A stretch of 18,254 nucleotides of DNA from an uncultured Parasutterella sp. Lineage in GTDB: Bacteria; Pseudomonadota; Gammaproteobacteria; Burkholderiales; Burkholderiaceae_F. The notes below the pieces were generated by a model. That model ran no database searches, had not been told where the DNA came from, and saw only the letters and a list, made by a program, of their open reading frames with translations. Both the position numbers and the translations under genes were made by a program. Shown piece by piece: positions 7,872 through 15,939 of this stretch. The first letter of the stretch is position 1; each line of letters begins with the position of its first letter. Location of the stretch: the NCBI GenBank assembly GCA_900766055.1, contig CAAFTZ010000050.1, positions 1 through 18,254 of the forward strand, given 5' to 3'.

Positions 7872-9305
7872 TTATTTCCCGACGTCATGCTCGGCAAGGA
7901 AGTTTTTAACCAACTGCGCATCCGCAGGCATTTCCAGCACTTTCTGCGGCTTGTCGAGCAGATCTTCATAGCCGGCCGGAACCGGAGGTTCAAAGCCGAC
8001 GGCTTCTTTAATCGTAACCGCAAATTTAGCAGGTAATGCCGTTTCCAAACAAATGGTTTTTACGCCCGGAATTCTTTCCTTCATTGCTGCATTGATGCCG
8101 TCCGCCGTGTGCGGATCAACGAGGAAGCCGTACTGATCCCAAACTCGCTTGATGCATGCGAGACGATCAGCATGCGTACTCCTAGCTGCGGTAAAGCCGC
8201 TTGCCTTCACTGCTGCCCATTCTTCGGCGTTGAGGAGGAATTCCTTCTTCTGAGCCAGCTCGGTCCAAAGCTCTACCACACGCTCGGGATTTCTTCCGGT
8301 GATGTCGTAGATGTAGCGCTCGAAGTTGGAGGCCTTGGAAATATCCATGGACGGAGAACTTGTCACAAACGTATGGACGGAATCGCGAATGCGATAACGG
8401 CCGCTGCGGAAGAATTCATAGAGCACGTCGTTCTCGTTGGTGGCCACGATCAGGCGAGCTACAGGCAGTCCCATCTGCTTGGCGATCCATCCGGCCAAGA
8501 CGTCACCGAAGTTACCCGAGGGGACGGAGAACGTGACTTCTTCGTCTTCGGATTCAGTCGCCTGCAGCCAAGCGCTGAAGTAGTAGATGACCTGAGCAGC
8601 GATTCGCGCCCAGTTAATGGAATTCACAGCGCCGATGTGATGCTCGGTCTTAAACGTCAAATCGCCGGAAACCGCTTTGACGATATCCTGTGCATCATCA
8701 AAACTGCCTTGAACAGCAATGTTGAAAATGTTCTTATTCTGCAGAGAATACATCTGAGCTTTCTGGAATTTGCTCATGCGGCCGGCAGGAGAAAGCATGA
8801 AGACTTGAATGCCTTCACGGCCTTTCATGGCGTATTCGGCAGCGCTTCCTGTGTCTCCGCTCGTGGCACCGAGAATATTCAGACGGGTTTCTTTGCGGGC
8901 AAGCACAAATTCAAAGAGCGAACCTAAATACTGCATCGCCATGTCTTTAAAGGCGAGTGTCGGACCGTTGGAGAGCTCAAGAATGCCGAAATCCTTTTCC
9001 AGCCAGACGACCGGCGCGATTTTCTTGAAATCCGTGCCTTCACGGCCGTGACAATAAAGTTCGGGCGTATAAGTGGTTTCACACAGACGAGCAATATCCG
9101 AACGCTGCATGTCTTTGGCAAAAAGACTTGTCACTGCGGTCGCCAGCTGAGCGTAAGAAAGACCGCGCCAGTTCTTTAAGGTCTCTTTCGAAACCTGCGG
9201 GTAGACCTTCGGCACAAACAGGCCGCCGTCGCGGGCCAAGCCCTGAAGAACAATTTCGCCGTAAGAGGCGGCGGGCACGCCGCCGCGTGTAGAAACGTAT
9301 TGCAT
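7872..9305 (-). CDS. thrC: Threonine synthase
   Basis: The 477-residue PLP enzyme converts O-phosphohomoserine to threonine, the last step of the pathway. It opens with the family N-terminus MQYVSTRGG. The PLP lysine is Lys120 in SNGPTLAFKD, and the phosphate-binding loop GATSGDTGSAAEYA is at 146-159. The later block FSVPSGNFGDVLAGWIAKQMGLP is also typical. Length and motifs match the longer threonine synthase type found in gammaproteobacteria, betaproteobacteria and yeast. The ATG shares one base with the hom stop (TAATG), and AAGGAAG lies upstream inside hom, so hom and thrC are translationally coupled. A terminator follows the stop. The missing step, homoserine kinase, is not in this window. 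Confidence 0.97.
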   Translation of the reverse strand: MQYVSTRGGVPAASYGEIVLQGLARDGGLFVPKVYPQVSKETLKNWRGLSYAQLATAVTSLFAKDMQRSDIARLCETTYTPELYCHGREGTDFKKIAPVVWLEKDFGILELSNGPTLAFKDMAMQYLGSLFEFVLARKETRLNILGATSGDTGSAAEYAMKGREGIQVFMLSPAGRMSKFQKAQMYSLQNKNIFNIAVQGSFDDAQDIVKAVSGDLTFKTEHHIGAVNSINWARIAAQVIYYFSAWLQATESEDEEVTFSVPSGNFGDVLAGWIAKQMGLPVARLIVATNENDVLYEFFRSGRYRIRDSVHTFVTSSPSMDISKASNFERYIYDITGRNPERVVELWTELAQKKEFLLNAEEWAAVKASGFTAARSTHADRLACIKRVWDQYGFLVDPHTADGINAAMKERIPGVKTICLETALPAKFAVTIKEAVGFEPPVPAGYEDLLDKPQKVLEMPADAQLVKNFLAEHDVGK

Positions 9306-10615
9306 TACTGTAATTCTTCCTTTCTCAGAAGCACGATTGCGCCGCGAACATTGGCAAGCTGCTGCATGGTGCGAATCGCTCTTTGGATATCCGCTTCGCG
9401 GGTGCTGTGCGTCATCAGAATGATTTCGGTGGAAGCGTCTTCCAAAGGTGCCTCTTTCTGAATCAGAGACTCAATAGAAATCTTGTTGTCGGCCAGAATA
9501 CGAGCGATCTCAGCCAGCACGCCGGGTTTGTCTTCGACGGGAATGCGCAGATAGTAAGAGCAGACCGTGTCGCCGAAGTCGGCAAAAGATTTGGCTTTCG
9601 GGTTGTGTGTTGTGGTCGGCATGCGGGGACGCTCAGACACGGCCACTTCGGCGGTACGAGCGATATCGATCAAGTCGGCAACCACGGCAGAGCCGGTCGG
9701 TTCGGAGCCGGCACCCTTGCCGTAGTAAAGAGAGCTTTCGGCGGCGTCGCCTTTCACAACGACGGCGTTCATCGCGCCTTCTACATTGGCGAGCAGTCGG
9801 CGGGTCGGCACCAAAGCGGGATGCACGCGAAGTTCGATGCCGTAATCGGTGTACTTCGTGATGCCGAGCAGCTTAATGCGGTAGCCGAGTTCTTCGGCAA
9901 ACTTAATGTCCTTGGCTTCCAGATGTGTAATGCCTTCGATATGAACTTTAGACATATCGACCGGAACGCCGAAGGCAATGGCCGACAGAAGCATCAATTT
10001 ATGAGCGGAGTCCGTACCCTCGATGTCGAAGGTCGGATCGGCTTCCGCGTATCCCAAACGCTGAGCTTCTTTGAGGACATCGTCAAAGCTACGTCCGGTA
10101 TCACGCATGGTGGAGAGGATAAAGTTGCAGGTTCCGTTGATGATGCCCGCGATCGAAGAGACGCGGTTGGCGGCTAAGCCTTCGCGCAGTGCTTTAACGA
10201 TCGGAATAGAACCGGCAACGGCAGCTTCAAAGGCGACGTTGACGCCTTTAGCCTGAGCAGCAGAGAAAATCTCATTGCCGTGTTCAGCCAACAGCGCCTT
10301 GTTCGCGGTCACGACATGCTTGCCGGCGTCGATGGCAGCCAAAATCAAAGATTTTGCGGGCTCAATTCCGCCCATCGCTTCCACCACGACGTTGACTTCC
10401 GGGTCATTGACCAGATCATGCCAATCGTTGGTGACGATCACGTCTTCGTCAACCAAAGGTTTAACACGGTCGACGTTGCGGGCGGTAACGCGTTTGACCG
10501 AGATCGGAGCGCCTGCTCTTTGGCCGATTAAAGAGTGGTTTCTTTTTAAGATGTCGTAGGTGCCTTTGCCGACATTACCGAACCCAGCCAAACCGACTTT
10601 GATTTCCGTTGCCAT
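9305..10615 (-). CDS. hom: Homoserine dehydrogenase (monofunctional, with ACT domain)
   Basis: The 436-residue enzyme reduces aspartate semialdehyde to homoserine, the branch point to threonine and methionine. The Rossmann loop GFGNVG is at residues 11-16. NKALLA includes Lys106, GTCNFILSTM is at 161-170, and GTDSAHKL with Lys206 is at 200-207; both lysines are conserved in the active site. A C-terminal ACT domain begins near 353 (RIPVEDKPGVLAEIARIL), the usual site of threonine feedback control in this class. There is no aspartokinase domain, unlike E. coli ThrA. The ATG has AAGGAGAGG just upstream and follows alaC by 18 bases, so alaC-hom-thrC forms one operon, the arrangement known in Burkholderiales. 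Confidence 0.97.
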   Translation of the reverse strand: MATEIKVGLAGFGNVGKGTYDILKRNHSLIGQRAGAPISVKRVTARNVDRVKPLVDEDVIVTNDWHDLVNDPEVNVVVEAMGGIEPAKSLILAAIDAGKHVVTANKALLAEHGNEIFSAAQAKGVNVAFEAAVAGSIPIVKALREGLAANRVSSIAGIINGTCNFILSTMRDTGRSFDDVLKEAQRLGYAEADPTFDIEGTDSAHKLMLLSAIAFGVPVDMSKVHIEGITHLEAKDIKFAEELGYRIKLLGITKYTDYGIELRVHPALVPTRRLLANVEGAMNAVVVKGDAAESSLYYGKGAGSEPTGSAVVADLIDIARTAEVAVSERPRMPTTTHNPKAKSFADFGDTVCSYYLRIPVEDKPGVLAEIARILADNKISIESLIQKEAPLEDASTEIILMTHSTREADIQRAIRTMQQLANVRGAIVLLRKEELQ

Positions 10616-10633
10616 TTCCTCTCCTTACGTTAA

Positions 10634-11977
10634 TTATTTTTTCTTAGCTACTGCCTTTACCTTCGGTTTCTTCGTACTCTTGGTAGGAATGTTCTTTACC
10701 TTGGCAAACTTGGGTACCGCAGGTTTCTTCTCCGGGACAGCCGGGACCGGTTCGCCCTTCCAGCGGCGATGGAATTTCTTCGTCTTAGGCTGAATCAAAC
10801 CGTCTTCCTTGAACATCTGACGGATGCCGCGCAGCGCCTGACGAATACGATCAGCATTTTCGATCAGGGCGATACGCACAAAGCCTTCACCGTATTCACC
10901 GAAGCCGATGCCGGGAGAAACCGCCACTTTGGCTTTTTCCAGCAGACGCTTGGAGAATTCCACGCTGCCCATGGACTTATAAAACTCGGGCAGTTCGGCC
11001 CAGATGTACATGGAAGCCTTGGGTTTTTCCACCATCCAGCCTAAGTCGTGCAGGCCTTTGACCATTACGTCGCGGCGGTGTTCGTATTCTTTTCTGACTT
11101 CTTCGACGCATTCCTGAGGACCGTTCAAGGCTTCGATCGCGCCGACCTGAATCGGTGTGAAAGTACCGTAGTCGTGATAGCTCTTGATACGGGTCAGTGC
11201 GCCGACGAGTTCGCGGTTTCCAACCATGAAGCCGATACGCCAGCCAGCCATGTTGTAGCTCTTACTCATCGTGAAGAACTCGACGGCTACGTCTTTGGCG
11301 CCCGGTACCTGCATGATAGAAGGAGCTTTGAAGCCGTCGTAGACGATATCGGCGTAGGCCAAGTCATGAACGATGTAGACACCATGCTTCTTAGCCAGTG
11401 CGACGAGTTTTTCAAAGAAATCGAGATCTACGCACTGGGCGGTCGGGTTGCTCGGGAAACCCAGAATCATGAGTTTGGGTTTCGGAGTCGTTTCCGTCAC
11501 GGCTCTTTCGAATTCGCTGAAGAAATCGATGCCGGGGCCCATGCGGACGCTGCGGACATCAGCACCGGCGATGATGGAGCCGTAGATGTGAATCGGGTAG
11601 CTCGGATTCGGAACGAGAACGGTGTCTCCTCTGTCGCAGGTGGCGAGCATTAAATGAGCAATACCTTCTTTGGAACCGATCGTAACAATGGCTTCTTTAT
11701 CCGGATCGATATCGACGTCCCAGCGTCTCTTGTACCAGTCACTGATGGCTTTACGGAGACGAGGAATACCGCGGGAAGCGGAATAGCCGTGAGTTCCAGG
11801 ACGCTGCGCCACTTCAATCATCTTGTCGACGATGTGTTTCGGAGTGTCGCCGTCGGGATTGCCCATGCTCAAGTCAATGATGTCCTCTCCGCGATGACGG
11901 GCTGCCATCTTAAGTTCATTGGTAATGTTAAAGACGTAAGGCGGAAGTCGTTTAATGCGGGGAAAATCGTTATTCAT
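10634..11977 (-). CDS. alaC: Alanine transaminase AlaC-like class I/II aminotransferase with a lysine-rich C-terminal tail
   Basis: The 447-residue PLP enzyme probably makes alanine from pyruvate with glutamate. The substrate side is inferred from its resemblance to AlaC (E. coli 412 aa) and from the conserved operon position. The PLP lysine is Lys239 in TMSKSYNMAGWR. SNPTAQ near 176 and HDLAYAD (204-210) hold the cofactor-binding Asn, Asp and Tyr. Residues up to about 397 cover the normal fold. The last 50 residues (398-447) are extra: 17 lysines, many Pro, Ala and Val, no acidic residue apart from two Glu, ending KAVAKKK. The tail looks disordered and histone H1-like. The reading frame stays open to a normal stop 18 bases before hom. 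A good ribosome-binding site (AGAGAAGG) precedes the ATG. Confidence 0.9.
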   Translation of the reverse strand: MNNDFPRIKRLPPYVFNITNELKMAARHRGEDIIDLSMGNPDGDTPKHIVDKMIEVAQRPGTHGYSASRGIPRLRKAISDWYKRRWDVDIDPDKEAIVTIGSKEGIAHLMLATCDRGDTVLVPNPSYPIHIYGSIIAGADVRSVRMGPGIDFFSEFERAVTETTPKPKLMILGFPSNPTAQCVDLDFFEKLVALAKKHGVYIVHDLAYADIVYDGFKAPSIMQVPGAKDVAVEFFTMSKSYNMAGWRIGFMVGNRELVGALTRIKSYHDYGTFTPIQVGAIEALNGPQECVEEVRKEYEHRRDVMVKGLHDLGWMVEKPKASMYIWAELPEFYKSMGSVEFSKRLLEKAKVAVSPGIGFGEYGEGFVRIALIENADRIRQALRGIRQMFKEDGLIQPKTKKFHRRWKGEPVPAVPEKKPAVPKFAKVKNIPTKSTKKPKVKAVAKKK

Positions 11978-12019
11978 CTGAACCTTCTCTTTGTTCGTTA
12001 TCAGTAATCTTTTGAGTTT

Positions 12020-12032
12020 AATTGAAACAATT
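12020..12032. promoter_or_regulatory. Small dyad upstream of alaC
   Basis: AATTG-AAA-CAATT is a perfect 5-3-5 inverted repeat 43 bases before the alaC start, inside the AT-rich stretch where a promoter would be expected. It could be an operator, but dyads this short arise by chance in AT-rich DNA. Confidence 0.15.
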
Positions 12033-12087
12033 CGATTTAAAGATGAATCAAACAGTTTTTGCTTGAAGCTCCAATTTCAGCAGCCAT

Positions 12088-12118
12088 AAAAAACCTCCGG
12101 CAAGCAGAGGTTTTTTTT
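12088..12118 (-). terminator. Rho-independent terminator after the PIN-PhoH gene
   Basis: On the minus strand CCTCTG pairs with CGGAGG (one U-G wobble) over the loop CTTGC. The stem is extended by A-T pairs on both sides and ends in a T6 run. The C-A mismatch that would form on the plus strand suggests it acts mainly for the minus-strand gene, whose stop is 15 bases away. Confidence 0.8.
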
Positions 12119-12132
12119 GGTAAAGGTTTTGG

Positions 12133-13791
12133 TTAGAGCGCGTCGCTCGCAAAATCCGCCAGGCGGGATCTTTCTCCGCGCTGCATCGTGATGTGGCCCG
12201 AATGCGGCCAGCCTTTGAAGCGATCGACGACATAAGTCAAACCGGACGAGCCTTCCGTCAGGTATGGTGTATCGATCTGAGCGATGTTGCCCAAGCAGAC
12301 GATTTTAGTGCCGGGACCGGCACGCGTGATCAGCGTCTTCATCTGTTTCGGCGTTAAGTTCTGAGCCTCGTCAATGATGACGAATTTATTCAAGAAGGTA
12401 CGGCCGCGCATGAAGCTCATGGACTTAATACGGATTCTCGAGCGAATCAAATCTTCAGAAGCTCTGCGGCCCCAATCAGATCCGTTGCCGCTGCCGCGGT
12501 TCAGCACTTCGAGGTTGTCGTCAATGGCGCCGAGCCACGGAGCCATCTTCTCTTCTTCGGTGCCGGGCAGGAAGCCGATGTCTTCACCGACGGAAATCGT
12601 GGCACGCGTGATGATGATTTCGTTGAAGCGTCTCTGCTCCATCGTCTGGGTCAGACCTGCTGCCAGCGTGAGCAGCGTCTTACCGGTACCGGCTTGGCCG
12701 AGCAATGTCACAAAGTCGATGTTCGGATCCATCAGGAGATTGAGCGCAAAGGCCTGCTCTCTGTTTCTGGCGTTGATGCCCCAAACGGTGTGCTTCGGAT
12801 TGAGATAGTCGTCGATCAAACGTACGGTGGCGCGGTTGCCTTCGACCGACATGACCTGTGCATAGAACGGTGTGGCACCTTCCTGCTCGTACCAAATGAA
12901 CTGGTTGACGAGGAAGCTCGGAACCAGAGACCCTTCGATCTGATACCAAGTACGGCCGTCTTTCTGCCAAGACTTGAGATTTCTGCCGTGCTCGTCCCAG
13001 AAGTTGGCAGGCAGCTTGAGCGTTCCGGAGTAAAGGATGTCGCTGTCCTCGATCATCTTGTCGTTGTAATAGTCTTCAGCGACAAGGTTAAGGGCGGCGG
13101 CCTTCAGGCGCATATTGATGTCTTTAGACACCAAGACAACGTCGCGGTCTTTGACGCTTTCCTTCAGACCTTCCACCACGGAAAGAATCTGGTTGTCGGC
13201 TTTGCCCTGCGGCAGCATCGGCAGCTTCACGTCAAAGGGCTTTGTCTGAATGAACAGGCGCCCCGTTGCTTCACCGTGATTCAGCGTATCAAGCGGAATG
13301 CCTTTGTCGATCGGGCCTTCCAAGTTCTGCAGGATACCGTCGAGCGTACGGCTGACCTGACGTGCATTGCGCGCCACATCTGTCATACCGCTCTTGTGAT
13401 TATCGAGCTCCTCGAGCGTCATCATCGGCAGATAGATGTCGTGTTCCTGAAAGCGGAAGATACTCGTCGGATCGTGCAGCAGCACATTGGTATCAAGCAC
13501 ATAAAGTTTGTTCTTGCCGTCGTGCTTGAGATTTTTGTTTCTTCTATGTGCCAGCGTCGTCTCCTTGAGAACCTCTTTGGTTTCTGCAGGGGCCGCTTCT
13601 TTGATTTCCTGCTTCGCTTCTTTCGCAGAAATCGGTTCAACTTTGGTGCGAGGAGTTTTTGCTGCGGCAGTTGGTTTAGCTGTCGCTATAGTCTTACGAG
13701 CAGCAGTCGGAGCCGGAGCTTCAGCAGGCAGTTCTGCCGGTATATCGGTAAGGACAGAACCCTTAGCGACCGGGGCTTTTGGTAGTGGCAT
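12133..13791 (-). CDS. PIN-PhoH fusion protein (PhoH2-like RNA helicase/ribonuclease)
   Basis: The 552-residue protein joins a PIN nuclease domain to a PhoH ATPase. Residues 1-93 form a low-complexity Ala/Pro/Lys/Glu-rich extension, likely disordered. The PIN domain starts at about 95 with LYVLDTNVLLHD (Asp100), then TLEELD (Glu127/128), ADNQIL (Asp199) and VLVSKD near 219-224, which together give the acidic metal-binding set. The PhoH half has Walker A GQAGTGKT at 365-372 and Walker B VIIDEAQNLTPKQMKT from 471. Mycobacterial PhoH2 of this architecture unwinds and cleaves RNA; that activity here is inference from family. GGAAGGAA lies 8 bases before the ATG, which supports the long start. The gene is 74 bases downstream of the DUF456 gene with no terminator between, and is followed by a clear terminator. 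Confidence 0.93.
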   Translation of the reverse strand: MPLPKAPVAKGSVLTDIPAELPAEAPAPTAARKTIATAKPTAAAKTPRTKVEPISAKEAKQEIKEAAPAETKEVLKETTLAHRRNKNLKHDGKNKLYVLDTNVLLHDPTSIFRFQEHDIYLPMMTLEELDNHKSGMTDVARNARQVSRTLDGILQNLEGPIDKGIPLDTLNHGEATGRLFIQTKPFDVKLPMLPQGKADNQILSVVEGLKESVKDRDVVLVSKDINMRLKAAALNLVAEDYYNDKMIEDSDILYSGTLKLPANFWDEHGRNLKSWQKDGRTWYQIEGSLVPSFLVNQFIWYEQEGATPFYAQVMSVEGNRATVRLIDDYLNPKHTVWGINARNREQAFALNLLMDPNIDFVTLLGQAGTGKTLLTLAAGLTQTMEQRRFNEIIITRATISVGEDIGFLPGTEEEKMAPWLGAIDDNLEVLNRGSGNGSDWGRRASEDLIRSRIRIKSMSFMRGRTFLNKFVIIDEAQNLTPKQMKTLITRAGPGTKIVCLGNIAQIDTPYLTEGSSGLTYVVDRFKGWPHSGHITMQRGERSRLADFASDAL

Positions 13792-13865
13792 ATATATTCC
13801 TTCCGGCTCTTCTTTGGGGAGAGCGGCTTAAAAAATTATTCTTTCTTCGGTACTCGCCGTCTTCC

Positions 13866-14348
13866 TTAAATGACGAGAGCCGCTATTACGATGCCGATCA
13901 TTGTAAAGGCGAGGCCAAGCTTAATGACGATCCCGATCATCATTCCGAGCCATGTGGCAAAACCGACCTTACCGCTTTTGAGAAGGTCTCGATGATCAAT
14001 AAATTCGCCGATGGCTGCACCGAGCAACGGCATAAAAATCAGCCCCCATAGACCGGTAAAGATACCGATCAGGGTACCGATAAAGGATCCCAAAATACCG
14101 AGTCTGGTTGCCCCGGCCTTTTGAGCGCCCAGCGTCTGTGCGACCCAGTCAACGATCAGACCGATGACGGTCAGCACGGCAAGGATCACCAGCGTGACGA
14201 CACTGATTTCGTCATAGTGATCGATAAATGCGGCCAGCCACGCGCCTGCAAAGATGAGCGGCAACCCGGGAATCATCGGAACAATGGTGCCTGCAAAGCC
14301 GATGATCATGAGGGCAGCGGCAATGATCCAAAGAATAATATCCAACAT
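13866..14348 (-). CDS. DUF456 family small membrane protein
   Basis: The 160-residue protein is almost entirely hydrophobic, with membrane segments at about 4-40 (probably two helices split at Pro24-Pro30), 48-72, 84-117 and 128-160. The start MLDIILWIIAAALMIIGFAGTIVPMIPGLP with its 'GTIVPMIPGLPLIFAGAW' block, and the glycine-rich 'GILGSFIGTLIGIFTGLWG' with 'GAAIGEFI', are the pattern of DUF456 proteins. The function of this family is not known to me. The ATG lies three bases after the dnaB stop codon, so translation is probably coupled to dnaB. Whether this reflects a functional link to replication or simply compact packing cannot be told from the sequence. Confidence 0.85.
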   Translation of the reverse strand: MLDIILWIIAAALMIIGFAGTIVPMIPGLPLIFAGAWLAAFIDHYDEISVVTLVILAVLTVIGLIVDWVAQTLGAQKAGATRLGILGSFIGTLIGIFTGLWGLIFMPLLGAAIGEFIDHRDLLKSGKVGFATWLGMMIGIVIKLGLAFTMIGIVIAALVI

Positions 14349-14351
14349 TGA

Positions 14352-15794
14352 TTAGTAACCTGCGTGCATTTGTGCCTGCGTTGCTCTGCTGACAAAACGC
14401 GTATACATACCCTGGAAGATCAGATTCACGGTGCCGGTCGGACCGCTGCGCTGCTTGGCGATAATCGCTTCGGCGTCACTCGGCGCATTGGAATCCACTG
14501 CCGGCATAGGCTGACCGTCTTCGCCCATGTCATCGGTCTTCTGCTGATATGCGACTTCGCGGTACAGGAAGATGATGACGTCAGCGTCCTGCTCAATAGA
14601 GCCGGACTCCCGCAAGTCACTCATCAGCGGACGCTTGTTAGGACGGGTATCAACTTCACGCTTTAACTGAGAAAGCGCGATTACGGGAACCTTCAGCTCA
14701 CGGGCCAGACCCTTGAGGCCTCGGGAGATTTCTGCAATTTCCTGAGCACGATTGGCGTCATTGCGTCCGCCGGATTCGCCCGACATCAGCTGGAGGTAGT
14801 CGACCACGATCAAGCCGAGCTTTCCGCCCACGCGGCTCATCAGCTGACGCGCGCGGCTGCGCAGATTCAAAATGGAAATACCGGCAGTATCGTCGATGAA
14901 GATCGGTGCTTTTTCAAGAGATTCAGCAGCGTCATAGAAACCGCGCCAGTTTTCCAGATGACCGGTTTTGAGTTCGGACTGCGGAATTTCTCCCTTGGCG
15001 CTCAGCAGACGGCCGGTCACTTCTTCGGCTGACATTTCCAGCGAGAACACACCGACAGGCAAGCCTTGATTGCTGCCGACATGCAGCGCGATGTTCAAAG
15101 CAAACGCGGTTTTACCCATGGCCGGACGACCGGCAATGATGATGAGCTGACCGTCATGCATACCGCTTGTCATACGGTCGAGATCCGGGAAGCCCGTGCT
15201 GGTGCCGGAGACATTGCTCGGGTTGTCAATCTCGGAGAGTTCGCGAAGATGATCCGTGTAATCAGCCAAAACCGCGTCGATTTTTTGGAAGCCGCTGGAC
15301 GAGCGGGACAAATCCTCGCTGATGCGAAGAACTTTTGCCTGAGCTTCGTCCAACAAATCCTTGGCTTCGCGAGCGCCGGGATTCATGGAGTCATTGATGA
15401 TGTCGTTGCCGGTTGTAATTAAACGGCGGCGAATCGAGCGGTCTCGAATAATTTCCGCGTAGCGCAGAACGTTGGCCGCACCCGGACTGTAATCGGCGAG
15501 TCGGTTGAGATATTCGAGGCCGCCGGTCTCTTTTTCGAGACCGCCCTCACGCAGGATGTCGTGGACCGTCAGAATATCGGCCGGCTTGCCCTGCGAGAGC
15601 AGGCGCTTAATGTTTTCGAAAATTAAGCGGTTTCCGTAGTCATAAAAGTCCTCCGAATCGATTTTTCCGCCGATCAAGTCGAACGTATTGTTATCGATCA
15701 GGAGTGCGCCCAAAACACCGTCTTCAGCCTCTTTTGAGTAAGGCGGAGTGCGGTATTGTTGGACTTCACGATCTTCGCTGCGAATATCGGGCAT
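14352..15794 (-). CDS. dnaB: Replicative DNA helicase DnaB
   Basis: With the start chosen here the protein has 480 residues (E. coli 471). It is the hexameric 5'-3' helicase that opens the replication fork. The N-terminal domain begins QQYRTPPYSKEAEDGVLGALLID and the RecA-like motor has Walker A GRPAMGKT at 222-229. Further motifs are SLEMSAEE, LIVVDYLQLM (Walker B) and ALSQLKREVDTRPNKRPLMSDLRESGSIEQDAD. An ATG at 15890 in the same frame would add 32 residues, but it lies in the loop of the rplI terminator hairpin and the extra residues do not resemble DnaB. The ATG at 15794 starts MPDIRSEDREVQ and has AAAGGAAG upstream, though 12 bases away. There is no intein. DUF456 follows after three bases. 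Confidence 0.97.
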   Translation of the reverse strand: MPDIRSEDREVQQYRTPPYSKEAEDGVLGALLIDNNTFDLIGGKIDSEDFYDYGNRLIFENIKRLLSQGKPADILTVHDILREGGLEKETGGLEYLNRLADYSPGAANVLRYAEIIRDRSIRRRLITTGNDIINDSMNPGAREAKDLLDEAQAKVLRISEDLSRSSSGFQKIDAVLADYTDHLRELSEIDNPSNVSGTSTGFPDLDRMTSGMHDGQLIIIAGRPAMGKTAFALNIALHVGSNQGLPVGVFSLEMSAEEVTGRLLSAKGEIPQSELKTGHLENWRGFYDAAESLEKAPIFIDDTAGISILNLRSRARQLMSRVGGKLGLIVVDYLQLMSGESGGRNDANRAQEIAEISRGLKGLARELKVPVIALSQLKREVDTRPNKRPLMSDLRESGSIEQDADVIIFLYREVAYQQKTDDMGEDGQPMPAVDSNAPSDAEAIIAKQRSGPTGTVNLIFQGMYTRFVSRATQAQMHAGY

Positions 15795-15834
15795 CGTATT
15801 TATGAACTTCCTTTTTCCAAAAGCAGATGAGAAA

Positions 15835-15840
15835 ACTATA
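15835..15840 (-). promoter_or_regulatory. Possible -10 box for dnaB
   Basis: On the minus strand the sequence is TATAGT, five of six matches to the sigma-70 -10 consensus. It sits between the rplI terminator and the dnaB start, about 40 bases before the ATG. The -35 hexamer at 17 bases (TTTCAT) is weak. A promoter is needed here if the terminator is efficient. Confidence 0.35.
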
Positions 15841-15860
15841 GCTGAAAGAGCAGAGACATG

Positions 15861-15901
15861 AAAAAAAGAAGCCTCCCAAAAATGTGACATTTCTGAGAGG
15901 C
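15861..15901 (-). terminator. Strong rho-independent terminator after rplI
   Basis: On the minus strand a stem of about 14 bp runs from GCCTCTCAG to the matching TTGGGAGGC, including two G-U wobbles, with a loop of three to five bases near TCA. It is followed by TTCTTTTTTTC. It ends the ribosomal protein operon and contains the rejected upstream ATG of dnaB. Confidence 0.85.
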
Positions 15902-15905
15902 ATTT

Positions 15906-15923
15906 TGAAGACCGAAGTCTTCA
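15906..15923 (-). other. UUCG-capped hairpin in the rplI 3' untranslated region
   Basis: On the minus strand TGAAGAC-TTCG-GTCTTCA is a perfect 7-bp stem with a C(UUCG)G tetraloop, one of the most stable RNA loops. It begins 16 bases after the rplI stop and precedes the terminator hairpin by four bases. It has no T-tract of its own, so a role in protecting the 3' end is more likely than termination. That role is inference. Confidence 0.55.
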
Positions 15924-15939
15924 GGAATTTCTTCCTTAA

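Noticed and set aside
12694..13785. Long 363-codon plus-strand open frame opposite the PIN-PhoH gene
   Set aside because: It is antisense to a well-supported gene with intact Walker motifs and has no recognisable domain or ribosome-binding site.
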